From IMG/VR virus record IMGVR_UViG_3300031920_000341, positions 62,001-126,000 of that record: a DNA stretch of 64,000 bases; one strand, 5' to 3'. The translations under genes and the position numbers were made by a program. The notes below the pieces were generated by a model. It made no database searches, was not told the DNA's origin, and worked only from the letters and a program-made list of their open reading frames with translations. Position 1 is the first letter of the stretch, and each line of letters opens with the position of its first letter. Below, in pieces: positions 16,257 through 25,974 of this stretch. Origin of the DNA: a virus.

Positions 16257-19200
16257 TTAAGTGCATAAGGAATAATCACAATGCTTGCATTTTATACAGC
16301 CTTCTAAGTACATTAAGCCTTCACTTTCATGACATTGTGGACACTTTGTATCTTTTGGTTCTAATCCACTTTTAATATACTTTTTGATCATTCTCATTAA
16401 TCCAGATTTCCATGTACCAAATTCCGCGCCTTCAATAGTAATATTAAGACCACGTACAAGTTCATATAATTTATCAAGTGGCATTCCGTGCCTTAGTACT
16501 GCTGAAATTAGCTTAGAAGTATTATGAAATTCACGTTCAAATGATCTGTTCAATCCTTGCATTGTAACTTGATAACCATCTTTATCAGTATAAATAAAAT
16601 CATACCTTGAACCATTGCCATTTTTGGTTCTATTTATTATTCCATTTTCAACATAAGTTGGTACACTAAACGCTTCTTGTCTACCAGTAAATGTTTCATA
16701 AGGTTTATCTTTAAGTAATCCAATAAATCCTATCCATTTTTCACCTTGATTTTGAAAACGAATCACATCACATGGTAAATTAGCCGGACGTTTTGGTGCA
16801 TGTGTTTCTTTTATTTCATTACCTCGATCATCAGATTCAACATTACTATCAACAGCAGCAAGAACATTTGCCATTGTTCCGGCTCTATATGTTGTTCCAC
16901 CTTTAATTGTACCAGTTTCGTATAGTGCAGTATAAATACCTTTAAAATCTTCGTAATTATAATCATTTGGAAGATTTATTGTTTTACTCATTGCACTATC
17001 AATATGACGTGAAAATACTTCCATTGTATTTATATGTGCATCTATATCAAGACTATTTGTATCTGATGCCCAATCTGCTTCGGGATCCCATTCATTAAGT
17101 TCTTTTAAATGTCTTACTGCATAATCTTGTACTAAATTCTCCTTTGTTAATCCTCTATTAGAATCTAACTTATATACAACATCATTAAATTCAGTACGAA
17201 GTAAATTATCATCACCTTCACGAATCCAATTCCAAATTGGTGGATTATCATCAGGATCCCAATCATAAGTTCTACCTTCATAGCTAATATTCTTAGGTAA
17301 AATCAAACCTCTTGGTTTTTGAACTACTATAGAAGTCCTAATATACTCAAATAAGAATATTGGCTCTAATCCACTACTAATTACGTTTGCAAATGAAGAT
17401 GTATTACCAGTTGGTTGTATTGAAAGTAAATGTGAATTTCTCATACCATTATTTTCAATCATTTCAAGTGTTTCTGGCCATAATTGTTTTATAAATTCAC
17501 CAGCTAAATACTTTTCTTTATCATATAGCTTAAATGAACCCTTTTCTTTGGCTAGTAAACTAGATGTCTGATAAGCCCAATTTTTAATCTTATCCATTAT
17601 ATCATTAGTGAGATTAAGTGCTTCTTTTGAACCATATCGTTTTTTTAACATCATAAGCGCAGAACCGTATCCTACAACACCTAATCCAAGCCTACGTTTA
17701 TCAGTTAAATTTTCTTTTTGTGATGGGAGTGGTACATATGTTATATCATTTACATTATCCATAAAACGTACAGCAATACTAACTGATTCTTTCAAAGAAT
17801 CATAATCAATTGTATCGTTTTTAATAAATTGTGTTAAATTTATTGAACCAAGTAAACATACTCCGCCTATCGCTAATAATTGTTCCCCACAATTGCCTGT
17901 TATACAATGACTTAAACTAAATGTATGTGTATCATCAAATACATGAATATCCCATACGTCTTCATATAAATTGGTTTTTTCTATTGATTTAATTCTAATT
18001 ATATTTTCATCTGTATTTTTTCTTTTATATTCTTTATCTAAATATTTTATTAATTTTTCTTGTTTTTGTTGATGTGTGAATTCAAAAGTTTTTGCAAATT
18101 TAATAGCATGGTGTCCATTTATATGTAATCTATATATTGTATATTCTTTGTTATATTTTTTCTTATTTGGAAATGATGGATTATTTTGTACTTGCTTGTT
18201 TATTGTACTTTTAATACCATAAAATCCTAATATTTCTGAAATATCAGATAAAATTTCTTTGTTTTTATTTGTTAATACTATACGTAAATCTTTAGTATCA
18301 ACATAACCATCTGCGCTAAATATACCATCAATAAAACCTTTAATATATTCATCACCTGAATTAAATACTGAATTAGGTAAAATACTTTTATTATCTACAC
18401 CAAGTGATTTTAAATATGTATCAAATTCTATACTTCTAACTTGAATACTTTTACATTTATCAAAATCAGTATTTTTCTTTAATTTTAAATAAGACTCATT
18501 GGTTTTATATGAATTTATTAATGGTAAAAGTTTTTCTCCAATATAATATTCATGTTGGGAAAATATAAATGTATATTGATTTATGTTACCAACATTAGAT
18601 ATACACCCATCCCCATATAACCATCCTAACATAAATCCATCTTCTTTATTTCTAATTATATTAGGTTCAAAATCTATTTTATTAAAATGTTTATTAAATG
18701 CAAATATATTTGTTTCTTTAAGATTTTTTGTTTCTATTTTACCAAATCCACCTCCTATTAATTCAACTGGCCACTTATGTTCTTCAGTACTATAATATTC
18801 AATACCTGTTGATAATGTAATTTTATATAATTGTTTATTTTTACCACTTAATTTACATATAGCATCTTTCCATTCATTATTAATTGTTTTAACTTTAAAT
18901 TTTTCACCTTCTAATTGATCAATATCAAATATACCAGTTTTGGTTAAAACCTTTGTTCCTTTACGTAATGATGGATTTGTTGCACTAATATACTCCTCCC
19001 AATATAAATTATTGAGTTTATTAATAGTATCTACAAATAATACACCTGGTTCATTCCTTTTGTATGTAGATTCCATAATAAGATCCCATAATTCATTAGC
19101 ATCTTTAAATGTTTTGTATACTTTAGTTGGTAATCCTTCCTCTTTCCATGTTTTAATATTCCCATCCCAAATTTCTTTATATACATCCTTAACAGTCTTT

Positions 19201-19940
19201 GCTTCATTATTAGGATCAAATTTGGAAGATACTTCTTGTGGAAGATATTCCATTTCTATATCAGGAAACTCTAAATCCCAGGGTAAGTGATTCTTTACAG
19301 CATGCATGAATTCATCTGTAATCAAAACCGACATATTAAATTTTGTAAGTCGACCTGGTGTCTGTTTTGATGTAATAAATTCTTCTACGTCTGGATGCCA
19401 ACATGACATTGTTACCATTTGTGCACCCTTACGTATTTTTTTCTTTGCATTTTTGTTTTTACTTACCTTACCGCTTCCTTCGGTAATGGTTGCAGATTGA
19501 GTATCCCACATATTAAGCATTGTAACTGCACCTGGTGTCTCATTTCCTATTCCTGCTACATACGTACCTCTTGGTCTCATAACATCAGCACAAAAGCCGT
19601 AACCACCTTCAGATTTAAGTATAAGTGCTTGTCTTCTGAGCGCGGCAAGTATTCCTTCCATAGAATCTTTATCTTCGCCCATAAACCCATCAACAAAACA
19701 ATTAATCATTGTTGTGCCATTAATAGAAATCCCAGCATTGGATAGAATCCTTCCGCCAGGTATGAATTTTAAAGTAGATGTTAAATCATAAAATTTTTGA
19801 TACCAATGCTGTTGTTGTAATTCAATACTTGATATTTTTTCTGATATGCGTTCAAACATCCCTTCTATTGATTCATTATTTGATCTATAGGTTGAATCGA
19901 ATACCTCTATACTAAAATCGTTGTTTAAAATATTGGACAT
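16257..19940 (-). CDS. nrdJ: Adenosylcobalamin-dependent ribonucleotide reductase (class II, NrdJ) with intein
   Basis: 1227 codons: N-extein 1-323, intein 324-683, C-extein 684-1227; the spliced enzyme would be 867 residues. Class II features are FIPGGRILSNAG, SEGGYGFCADVMRPRG, GRLTKFNMSVLIT, CGEQLLAIGG beginning at the C-extein, the late TSCPD-type region (KRPANLPCDVIRF, FHNTSKLISAVLRHGM) and a terminal CxxC...CxxC pattern (CPQCHES, CIKCKHCDYSLC). It reduces ribonucleotides to deoxyribonucleotides using B12. T4 uses class Ia NrdAB instead. The intein interrupts the conserved NPCGE(Q) active-site motif. Stands alone, with a hairpin 5' of it. Confidence 0.93.
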   Translation of the reverse strand: MSNILNNDFSIEVFDSTYRSNNESIEGMFERISEKISSIELQQQHWYQKFYDLTSTLKFIPGGRILSNAGISINGTTMINCFVDGFMGEDKDSMEGILAALRRQALILKSEGGYGFCADVMRPRGTYVAGIGNETPGAVTMLNMWDTQSATITEGSGKVSKNKNAKKKIRKGAQMVTMSCWHPDVEEFITSKQTPGRLTKFNMSVLITDEFMHAVKNHLPWDLEFPDIEMEYLPQEVSSKFDPNNEAKTVKDVYKEIWDGNIKTWKEEGLPTKVYKTFKDANELWDLIMESTYKRNEPGVLFVDTINKLNNLYWEEYISATNPSLRKGTKVLTKTGIFDIDQLEGEKFKVKTINNEWKDAICKLSGKNKQLYKITLSTGIEYYSTEEHKWPVELIGGGFGKIETKNLKETNIFAFNKHFNKIDFEPNIIRNKEDGFMLGWLYGDGCISNVGNINQYTFIFSQHEYYIGEKLLPLINSYKTNESYLKLKKNTDFDKCKSIQVRSIEFDTYLKSLGVDNKSILPNSVFNSGDEYIKGFIDGIFSADGYVDTKDLRIVLTNKNKEILSDISEILGFYGIKSTINKQVQNNPSFPNKKKYNKEYTIYRLHINGHHAIKFAKTFEFTHQQKQEKLIKYLDKEYKRKNTDENIIRIKSIEKTNLYEDVWDIHVFDDTHTFSLSHCITGNCGEQLLAIGGVCLLGSINLTQFIKNDTIDYDSLKESVSIAVRFMDNVNDITYVPLPSQKENLTDKRRLGLGVVGYGSALMMLKKRYGSKEALNLTNDIMDKIKNWAYQTSSLLAKEKGSFKLYDKEKYLAGEFIKQLWPETLEMIENNGMRNSHLLSIQPTGNTSSFANVISSGLEPIFLFEYIRTSIVVQKPRGLILPKNISYEGRTYDWDPDDNPPIWNWIREGDDNLLRTEFNDVVYKLDSNRGLTKENLVQDYAVRHLKELNEWDPEADWASDTNSLDIDAHINTMEVFSRHIDSAMSKTINLPNDYNYEDFKGIYTALYETGTIKGGTTYRAGTMANVLAAVDSNVESDDRGNEIKETHAPKRPANLPCDVIRFQNQGEKWIGFIGLLKDKPYETFTGRQEAFSVPTYVENGIINRTKNGNGSRYDFIYTDKDGYQVTMQGLNRSFEREFHNTSKLISAVLRHGMPLDKLYELVRGLNITIEGAEFGTWKSGLMRMIKKYIKSGLEPKDTKCPQCHESEGLMYLEGCIKCKHCDYSLCT
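17892..18971 (-). other. Intein with LAGLIDADG homing endonuclease inside NrdJ
   Basis: A 360-codon in-frame insertion between ISATNP and CGEQLLA. It starts SLRKGTKVLTKTGIFDIDQL (splicing block A with Ser1), has STEEHKW (block B-like His), the endonuclease motifs GWLYGDGCIS and FIDGIFSADGYVD (dodecapeptide pair), and ends HTFSLSHCITGN before Cys+1. The penultimate residue is Gly instead of the usual His. The exteins align across it with no loss. Boundaries are inferred from conserved extein and splice-block residues and are good to the residue. Confidence 0.92.
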
Positions 19941-19968
19941 TATTGAATAAGATTATTATTTTGACATG

Positions 19969-20000
19969 AAAATGGCAATGTTGTATAACACTGCCATTTT
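19969..20000 (-). terminator. Hairpin, probable terminator after S1-like gene
   Basis: An inverted repeat AAAATGGCA...TGCCATTTT with an inner TGTT/AACA pairing and one mismatch gives a stem of about 14 bp with a GTAT loop. The flanking T run is short (four), so it may be a weak terminator. It separates the S1-like gene from nrdJ. Confidence 0.6.
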
Positions 20001-20046
20001 AAAACATATTTTATTAAGTATTCATAGGTAAATTTATATATCTCTA

Positions 20047-21222
20047 TTAACAGAAATCAAAATTTAAAATTTTATTAATTACATCAACTTCATTTACCTT
20101 TATATTGTTATACTTATAAACTTTTCTTCGTATTGCTTTAAATGGTATTCTTATTTTTACTTCAACACCAGAACTTGGAAGAGTGATAAAGAAATCTTTA
20201 TTATCATTCATTCTAAAGTTAATTATCTCACCTTCAACCTCATTTTTAAGATCTTGCCATTCTAACATATCTGGATTTATATTATCTTCATCCATTGTAA
20301 GAATAACCCGATAACTTCCATTTTTATTTATTGTATCTTTAATATAGAAGTCAATTGAATCACCAGCACCGAAATGTTGTTCTATTGCTGAATAATCATT
20401 AAATTCTGTTTTATGAATTAATCCAGTGAAGAAACCATTGCCAAATTCTACAAATAAACCGAATTTAGTAGGTTTGTCTGTTAAATGACCGGTATACTTA
20501 GTACCAAATTTCAATTCCTTGATTTTGGTTGGCATTGCATGTTTAACATATTTCTTAAATGAAACAATATAGAAATTGCTAACATTATCGTAATTATCAA
20601 TCATTACAGTAACTGTTTTATTAATATAAGTATTGAAATCTTTAATTATATTAGCAGCAGCTTGTCCGCCAGGTAAGAAACATTCAACACTTTCTTTATA
20701 TAGCGCTTTATATCCACCTTTGATAAGTTCAACAATACGAACGTCAAATGCAGTATCGTTTTTATATGCAATATCAAGTTCATTTTTATAGATAATAGAA
20801 TTATATGCAATATTTGAACCAAAGAACATACCAGAATGTTCTCTTGTTATAATTATACCAATTCTTGGATTTTCTTTGATTTCATCAAATGATGGTATAC
20901 ACTCATTTACTGCAACATAAATTTGGGTTTTAGAATTAACCTCTTCGGTAGTATACAACATAGTCTCAGGACTAAATGATTTGATTATAACCTGATATGG
21001 TTCACCAACCATTAAATCTTTTGGCATTACTTTAAAGTCACCAATGAATTTACTTAATCTGTTGTATTGTTCTTGTGCATATGGTTCTTTGCATAAAACC
21101 CTTACTCGGTTTTTCTTATCTGCTTCGGTAAGAATGATTCTCTCATTATATTTTCCGGTTGGAATATCAAAAATTGCAATATCTTCTGGTTTATCGCTTC
21201 CATAAATAACTTTACTTTCCAT
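20047..21222 (-). CDS. S1-domain (OB-fold) RNA-binding-like protein
   Basis: 391 residues with at least two S1-like segments. Near 160-195, GGYKALYKESVECFLPGGQAA resembles the S1 pattern 'GGxxVxxxGxxGFLPxSQ'. Near 235-305, FGTKYTGHLTDKPTKFGLFVEF followed by GFFTGLIHKTEF is a typical S1 domain. A third beta-rich repeat may lie at about 325-370. Ribosomal protein S1 has tandem copies that bind mRNA, so an RNA-binding or translation-directing role is plausible but inferred. It diverges from the rightward gene at 21299 and ends before a hairpin. Confidence 0.75.
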   Translation of the reverse strand: MESKVIYGSDKPEDIAIFDIPTGKYNERIILTEADKKNRVRVLCKEPYAQEQYNRLSKFIGDFKVMPKDLMVGEPYQVIIKSFSPETMLYTTEEVNSKTQIYVAVNECIPSFDEIKENPRIGIIITREHSGMFFGSNIAYNSIIYKNELDIAYKNDTAFDVRIVELIKGGYKALYKESVECFLPGGQAAANIIKDFNTYINKTVTVMIDNYDNVSNFYIVSFKKYVKHAMPTKIKELKFGTKYTGHLTDKPTKFGLFVEFGNGFFTGLIHKTEFNDYSAIEQHFGAGDSIDFYIKDTINKNGSYRVILTMDEDNINPDMLEWQDLKNEVEGEIINFRMNDNKDFFITLPSSGVEVKIRIPFKAIRRKVYKYNNIKVNEVDVINKILNFDFC

Positions 21223-21298
21223 ATTAATTTTTATTAGTGAGTAAATATAATTATTATATGATTGAGAATATGAAAGTTTTATTAAAATAAATAATATT

Positions 21299-21850
21299 AT
21301 GATAACACAAATTGCTAAAGATGCTTGTATTATTTTATGGGGCCAGACTTTATATTTAGATTATGAATATCTTGAGATAGGAAATGATAATAGTAACCAT
21401 CCTGATTTATTAGATGGATTTAAAGATGTAGTTGATGCATTTAATAATAAAGATGATAAAGAACTTGAAGAATTAGTTGATTGGTTTCAAGATGGAGCAT
21501 CATATGGTGGCGTAAAATTACTTACTAAGAATACCTATGACATAATTATGGAAAGTAATCAAACTATATTAATAGATGATTTACGTGTATTTAGAACTGG
21601 TGACTTTTATAATATACAAAAAGGATATTGGTTAAGTTTCTCAATGGAAGCTGAAAGATATGGAAGACCAGACGATAAAGAACATACATTTATTATCGAA
21701 AAGGGTAAACCTATAATATATACAAGAGGACTTGCAGATCATGATGAAGTTATAATTAAATCAGATATTATAGTTGATATAATGAATAATGATACTTATA
21801 TTAAAGAATGTAATGTTATGGTAAAAAGTTTTCCTGAAATCCGCCTTTAG
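21299..21850 (+). CDS. Candidate ADP-ribosyltransferase-like protein
   Basis: 183 residues, not assigned with certainty. The order of short motifs fits the R-S-E ADP-ribosyltransferase fold: LRVFRTG (Arg96/99), WLSFSMEAERYG (S113/S115, the STS-like strand with the following xxF/Y helix), GKPIIYT strand, and DHDEVIIKSD (E150, like the ExEVxLP motif). Phages such as T4 carry Alt/Mod ARTs that modify host RNA polymerase. The residue two before the catalytic Glu is His rather than Glu/Gln, an unusual variant. It stands alone on the plus strand and its 3' end overlaps the convergent 1157-residue gene by 35 bases. An ATAAATAATA sequence immediately precedes the ATG. Confidence 0.6.
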   Translation: MITQIAKDACIILWGQTLYLDYEYLEIGNDNSNHPDLLDGFKDVVDAFNNKDDKELEELVDWFQDGASYGGVKLLTKNTYDIIMESNQTILIDDLRVFRTGDFYNIQKGYWLSFSMEAERYGRPDDKEHTFIIEKGKPIIYTRGLADHDEVIIKSDIIVDIMNNDTYIKECNVMVKSFPEIRL

Positions 21851-24800
21851 TTTTTCCAGTATGACAAAAGTCATCAAGGAATACTGTAAATAAAATATTA
21901 TCAAGAGTTAACCTTTCCCATGGTGGTATATCATCACATCGTAAAACCGGGTGTAAATTTCTTATTATTTCACTATTGCCAAATGCTGCCAATGCACCAA
22001 TCACAGGCCAAGGTATTAATTCTAGGTTTTTTAAGAGCATCATTGCTATTGATACCAAATCTGGACTACTTAATGGAATATGTTTTCCTAAATCCATATC
22101 TTCACCTTGCATTTCTTGAAATTTTGACCACACTGACATAGGATCCATTACAATATCAAGTTGATTAATTTCGAAACCACGAAATGATGGAATTGACATA
22201 AATCCTTGAACAATAGTTAAAATTGGATCAATAATTGGATCAATTTGGGTTCCTATGACGTAATTAAGTAGCATTTTCATATCTATACTAGTGATTCCAA
22301 ATAAAAACTCTCTGGAGTCGCCATATGAGCCCGAGGGTAGTATATTGACAAATCTTTCAAGTGTCTTATCTACAATATTTGTAATTCCGGCCATATACTC
22401 ATTTAAATTAATATCAATGTGATCTGGTAGTCCAGTCGGCAAAGTAAGTTTAGGTATCATCGTTGCAATAAGACTAAGTGCAATGCTTTTGAATAGTAAA
22501 GTAAAATTAACATCAAAATCAGCAGGTGGCATTGGTATTGGTGGAATAAATTTTGATATCATATTCAACGCTGCTGAAAATAATTGATTTGGTTCTAATT
22601 TAGAAAATCCAAGCATTTGAATTAAGTCGGCTTGTGTAAGATTCTCTAACATGGCTGATGTTACAGATGCCATATGTGCTTTAATAACAAGTGCAGGCAA
22701 ATCAGTTGAATTCGGTACTACAATTGCTTCTTGACATATAAACATATCAAGTTTAAATGAAGCTATAAATGCGGCAATACTTGCAATAAAAGTACCTTGT
22801 GTTAAAACATCGGTTAATATACCAAAGAATTTAGCAGCAAATGCTTTGAATTTTTCATGTCCCTCATTAGTAGTTAAATCAAGTACAGGCATATTATTGG
22901 CCATATCATTTAATTCTGGATCTTCATATAAATCAATTGCCTTTAATTTCATTGTTTCCCTTAAATCTAATACATCTAAAGCAGGAAGTTTAAATTTTTC
23001 AGATGAAAATTGAGTCATAATATCAAGTACTTTAGAAAAATCATCTTTTGGTTTAGTTTTACCATTATCTTTTGGTATTCTAATATTAGGTAATGTAACA
23101 TTACCTAAAAATGCAACAATATCATCTTTAACAGCTCTTGATACTTCACCAAGATCAACATTTCCATCATCTCCAACTTGTGTTTTTAATTCATTTACTG
23201 AATTTAACTCTGGAGTTCCCCATCCATCAATCTTTTGTAATATGTCATTTATTATCTCAGATTTATAATCTTCAATTGATTCTGGAGCTGATAATTCAGC
23301 ACCTGCTATTTGCATATCAATATCAGCACTAAGTGCTAATGGTTTCAGTAAATTAGATGTTACTCCACCAAATTTTGCCGAACAGCCAACTTCACTAGAA
23401 GGACCTCTTAATGTAAGTATAAATTTCTTTGAACCTTGATTACCGATATAAAATAACATTGGAGAAGGAAATATCCCACATACATTTAGAAATAATACCG
23501 CTGTACCAAATGGAGAACTTAATACAAATAACGGAAGCCATATCATTGGTAATGGAATCTTAACTAAACCAGCAGGTGTTGGAATCATTAAACCAACAGG
23601 CCAATATCTCATACCTATTCCAGGTGCAGTAGGTAATGGATCAGGAAATGGCAATAACCCATATAATGTAGCCAATTCTGCAAATTTATTCCAATAACAA
23701 TTTTTATTGGGTCCTGGTTTAGTTGGATCTTGTAGATTTGTAATTGTACCGGTATCTTCATCAAACTTACCAAATGAATCTGTTAAATTTCCACCATTAT
23801 CATCGGGTGGTGTTTGATTACCTGGTATAAATTCTACACACTCAACATCATTTTGTAATTTTTCAGTAACGCTATCTTGACTTAATTGTTCTTTTAATTC
23901 ATTTTCAAGTTCTGTTAATCTTTGAATTTCTGCATTTAAATTATTATACATTATAACAGCCTCTTCTGAACGACTTATCATATCTTCCATTTGAAAATTA
24001 TTAACAAGTGCCTTTGAAACATAATAACGTGCTTCTTTTTCTGCAAGTGCAACATAACGTAAAGAAATATCATCAAGCATTGATTGTACAGTATTATCTC
24101 TTAACCATTGAATTTTAGCTTCAAGCTTATCTGGAAAATTTGAAAAGAATTCATCGAATATTACTTTATTATGGATATAATATGTTTGGTCATTATAAAC
24201 AAACTTAGCCATATCAGATGGATTAATTTCATATCTAGGGCCACTTCCAAAATATGGATCAATTTGAGATGGACTTGTAGCAAGTCCACGTTCTTCAAGT
24301 GTGAATAAATTTTGTATCGGATCAGATAATAAATCATAATATTGAGAATATAAAGTACCGGTTAATTCTACTTCTTGTTCTATTGGTTGAAAGTAAAATT
24401 CAGCAGATTCGGACGGGATAATAAAGCTTTTGTCGATTATCTCATCATTCTCTATTATATCTTCAGCATTTTTAATAAGAATAGTCGTACTAAATATGTT
24501 TACTTCATTTAACGTATTAAAAACGTTATTAAAGAAATCATTGAATGTAGTTTGTAATGCCGATGAATATTCATTGGAATATGTGCTTAATTCTATTGCA
24601 TAATCTGCAATCGATTGTGATAATACACTAATGCTTGTATTAAGAAGTAAATCTACATCAATTGTTTCTAAATGATATACTAGGTTTTTTAAATCATCAA
24701 CATAATTTGTTATGATTATTACCATCTCGTTATTTAATGATGATAAATCCTGATTTAATTGATTGTATGTATTTTGATCAGATTGAGATGGATTAGTTAA

Positions 24801-25289
24801 ATCATTATAATATTCAAGGAATGTATCAAGCTGGGTTTGCTTTGAATCTATTTCAACTTGTTTATCATTTCGTTTATTATAATGTTCCGTAAATATTTGT
24901 ATTAATTCGCTATATTTATCGAATCTCCTTTTATGATACATGAAAGCAGGTGCTGAATTATCTTTTAATTCAATAAGACGCCATTTTGCTATTCTTACAT
25001 TAGTATATCTTTCTCTTATTTCATCAATTTCTTTAATTACATCATCTGTCTGATCTTTACATCTAGTAATCTTGTCTATGAATGCCTGTTGTTTTTCTCT
25101 CTCTTCATTTATTTGAGCGTTTTCACTTTCATTAAATCCATTAAATACATCTGGAGCACCAGCTAGGCCTTCAAATATATCTGGACTAAAATATACAGGT
25201 TTACCATCAATTTCAATTTTACAAGAATCAACTTCATTGTTATCAATAGTAATTATTTGATTTTTATCAATATTACATAATTCAGCCAA
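21816..25289 (-). CDS. Large virion structural protein
   Basis: 1157 residues from a TTG start (no in-frame ATG before an upstream stop; the protein would begin MAELCNIDKN). Residues about 60-500 are predicted helical/coiled coil (for example EIDEIRERYTN, EIQRLTELENELKEQL). The second half is beta-rich with long hydrophobic stretches (about 540-610, PLPMIWLPLFVLSSPFG) and Pro/Ile-rich turns, without signal peptide. This resembles large hub or tail-associated proteins of T4-like marine and Bacteroidota phages, but I cannot name a T4 counterpart. Preceded 11 bases upstream by a late-promoter-like box. Confidence 0.72.
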   Translation of the reverse strand: MAELCNIDKNQIITIDNNEVDSCKIEIDGKPVYFSPDIFEGLAGAPDVFNGFNESENAQINEEREKQQAFIDKITRCKDQTDDVIKEIDEIRERYTNVRIAKWRLIELKDNSAPAFMYHKRRFDKYSELIQIFTEHYNKRNDKQVEIDSKQTQLDTFLEYYNDLTNPSQSDQNTYNQLNQDLSSLNNEMVIIITNYVDDLKNLVYHLETIDVDLLLNTSISVLSQSIADYAIELSTYSNEYSSALQTTFNDFFNNVFNTLNEVNIFSTTILIKNAEDIIENDEIIDKSFIIPSESAEFYFQPIEQEVELTGTLYSQYYDLLSDPIQNLFTLEERGLATSPSQIDPYFGSGPRYEINPSDMAKFVYNDQTYYIHNKVIFDEFFSNFPDKLEAKIQWLRDNTVQSMLDDISLRYVALAEKEARYYVSKALVNNFQMEDMISRSEEAVIMYNNLNAEIQRLTELENELKEQLSQDSVTEKLQNDVECVEFIPGNQTPPDDNGGNLTDSFGKFDEDTGTITNLQDPTKPGPNKNCYWNKFAELATLYGLLPFPDPLPTAPGIGMRYWPVGLMIPTPAGLVKIPLPMIWLPLFVLSSPFGTAVLFLNVCGIFPSPMLFYIGNQGSKKFILTLRGPSSEVGCSAKFGGVTSNLLKPLALSADIDMQIAGAELSAPESIEDYKSEIINDILQKIDGWGTPELNSVNELKTQVGDDGNVDLGEVSRAVKDDIVAFLGNVTLPNIRIPKDNGKTKPKDDFSKVLDIMTQFSSEKFKLPALDVLDLRETMKLKAIDLYEDPELNDMANNMPVLDLTTNEGHEKFKAFAAKFFGILTDVLTQGTFIASIAAFIASFKLDMFICQEAIVVPNSTDLPALVIKAHMASVTSAMLENLTQADLIQMLGFSKLEPNQLFSAALNMISKFIPPIPMPPADFDVNFTLLFKSIALSLIATMIPKLTLPTGLPDHIDINLNEYMAGITNIVDKTLERFVNILPSGSYGDSREFLFGITSIDMKMLLNYVIGTQIDPIIDPILTIVQGFMSIPSFRGFEINQLDIVMDPMSVWSKFQEMQGEDMDLGKHIPLSSPDLVSIAMMLLKNLELIPWPVIGALAAFGNSEIIRNLHPVLRCDDIPPWERLTLDNILFTVFLDDFCHTGKTKGGFQENFLP

Positions 25290-25300
25290 TAAGATTAGAT

Positions 25301-25315
25301 ATTTTTATTATTTAT
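25301..25315 (-). promoter_or_regulatory. Late-promoter-like box before the 1157-residue gene
   Basis: ATAAATAATAAAAAT on the minus strand, identical over 15 bases to the box at 58633-58647, with 11 bases to the TTG start codon. Supports the TTG start choice and late expression. Confidence 0.55.
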
Positions 25316-25331
25316 CTAGGTTAGTTGGAAG

Positions 25332-25934
25332 TTAAGACTTTCTCATGAATTCAGATAATGATACAAATCCTTTACTACCATCAACAGGTTTAGCAATTTG
25401 TGTTTTTTCTGTATTTCTAATAGATTTACTAGACGTTTCTTTCATGATAGTCTTTTGTTCTTTAACAGGAGCTGGTTTTTTAACCTCTTTCTTAGGTTTA
25501 TCTTTCTTAACCTCTTTCTTTTTTACTTTAACAGGTTCTGGTTTCTTTTCTTCTTTAATTGGTACTTGTTTCACTTCAGGTGCTATTGGCGAAACATTAA
25601 TACTAGGAATAACTTGTTTTAACGCTTGTCCGAACATTTCATTTACTTTAATGGATTTTTTAGTTCTAACACTAAATTCATCTTCCCATACATTGTAATA
25701 TGAATCTTCGGCTACTAATTCAAATCTAAGTTTGCCTGCATTTTCATTTTCATATATTTTTAGCTGAGGTATATCAAAAGTACACACATCATTTTCTATT
25801 TCACCAAAAATAATATAGTTAATATTTTCATTTGCGATAAATACAAGTCTAGGTTGAATGCTATTAACATCTATACCTTCTGCATTTATTTTAAACTTTA
25901 AGCTATCGTTAGTTTCATTATTATAAAATTCCAT
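25332..25934 (-). CDS. Hypothetical protein with Lys/Pro-rich linker
   Basis: 200 residues. Residues 1-95 form a beta-rich domain (SLKFKINAEGID, RLVFIANENINYIIFGEI, GKLRFELVAEDSYYNV). Residues about 120-165 are a Lys/Pro/Val repeat (KEEKKPEPVKVKKKEVKKD), probably extended, and the C-terminus is basic (SLSEFMRKS). Not recognised. Placed with virion genes, so a small structural or scaffold-like component is possible (inference). Confidence 0.72.
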   Translation of the reverse strand: MEFYNNETNDSLKFKINAEGIDVNSIQPRLVFIANENINYIIFGEIENDVCTFDIPQLKIYENENAGKLRFELVAEDSYYNVWEDEFSVRTKKSIKVNEMFGQALKQVIPSINVSPIAPEVKQVPIKEEKKPEPVKVKKKEVKKDKPKKEVKKPAPVKEQKTIMKETSSKSIRNTEKTQIAKPVDGSKGFVSLSEFMRKS

Positions 25935-25974
25935 TCTAATGGTCCCATTTTAATTATATATTTCCATCAATGAT

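Noticed and set aside
18583-19745. Plus-strand ORFs opposite nrdJ
   Set aside because: Shadow frames of the long minus-strand coding sequence, with no motif or codon support.
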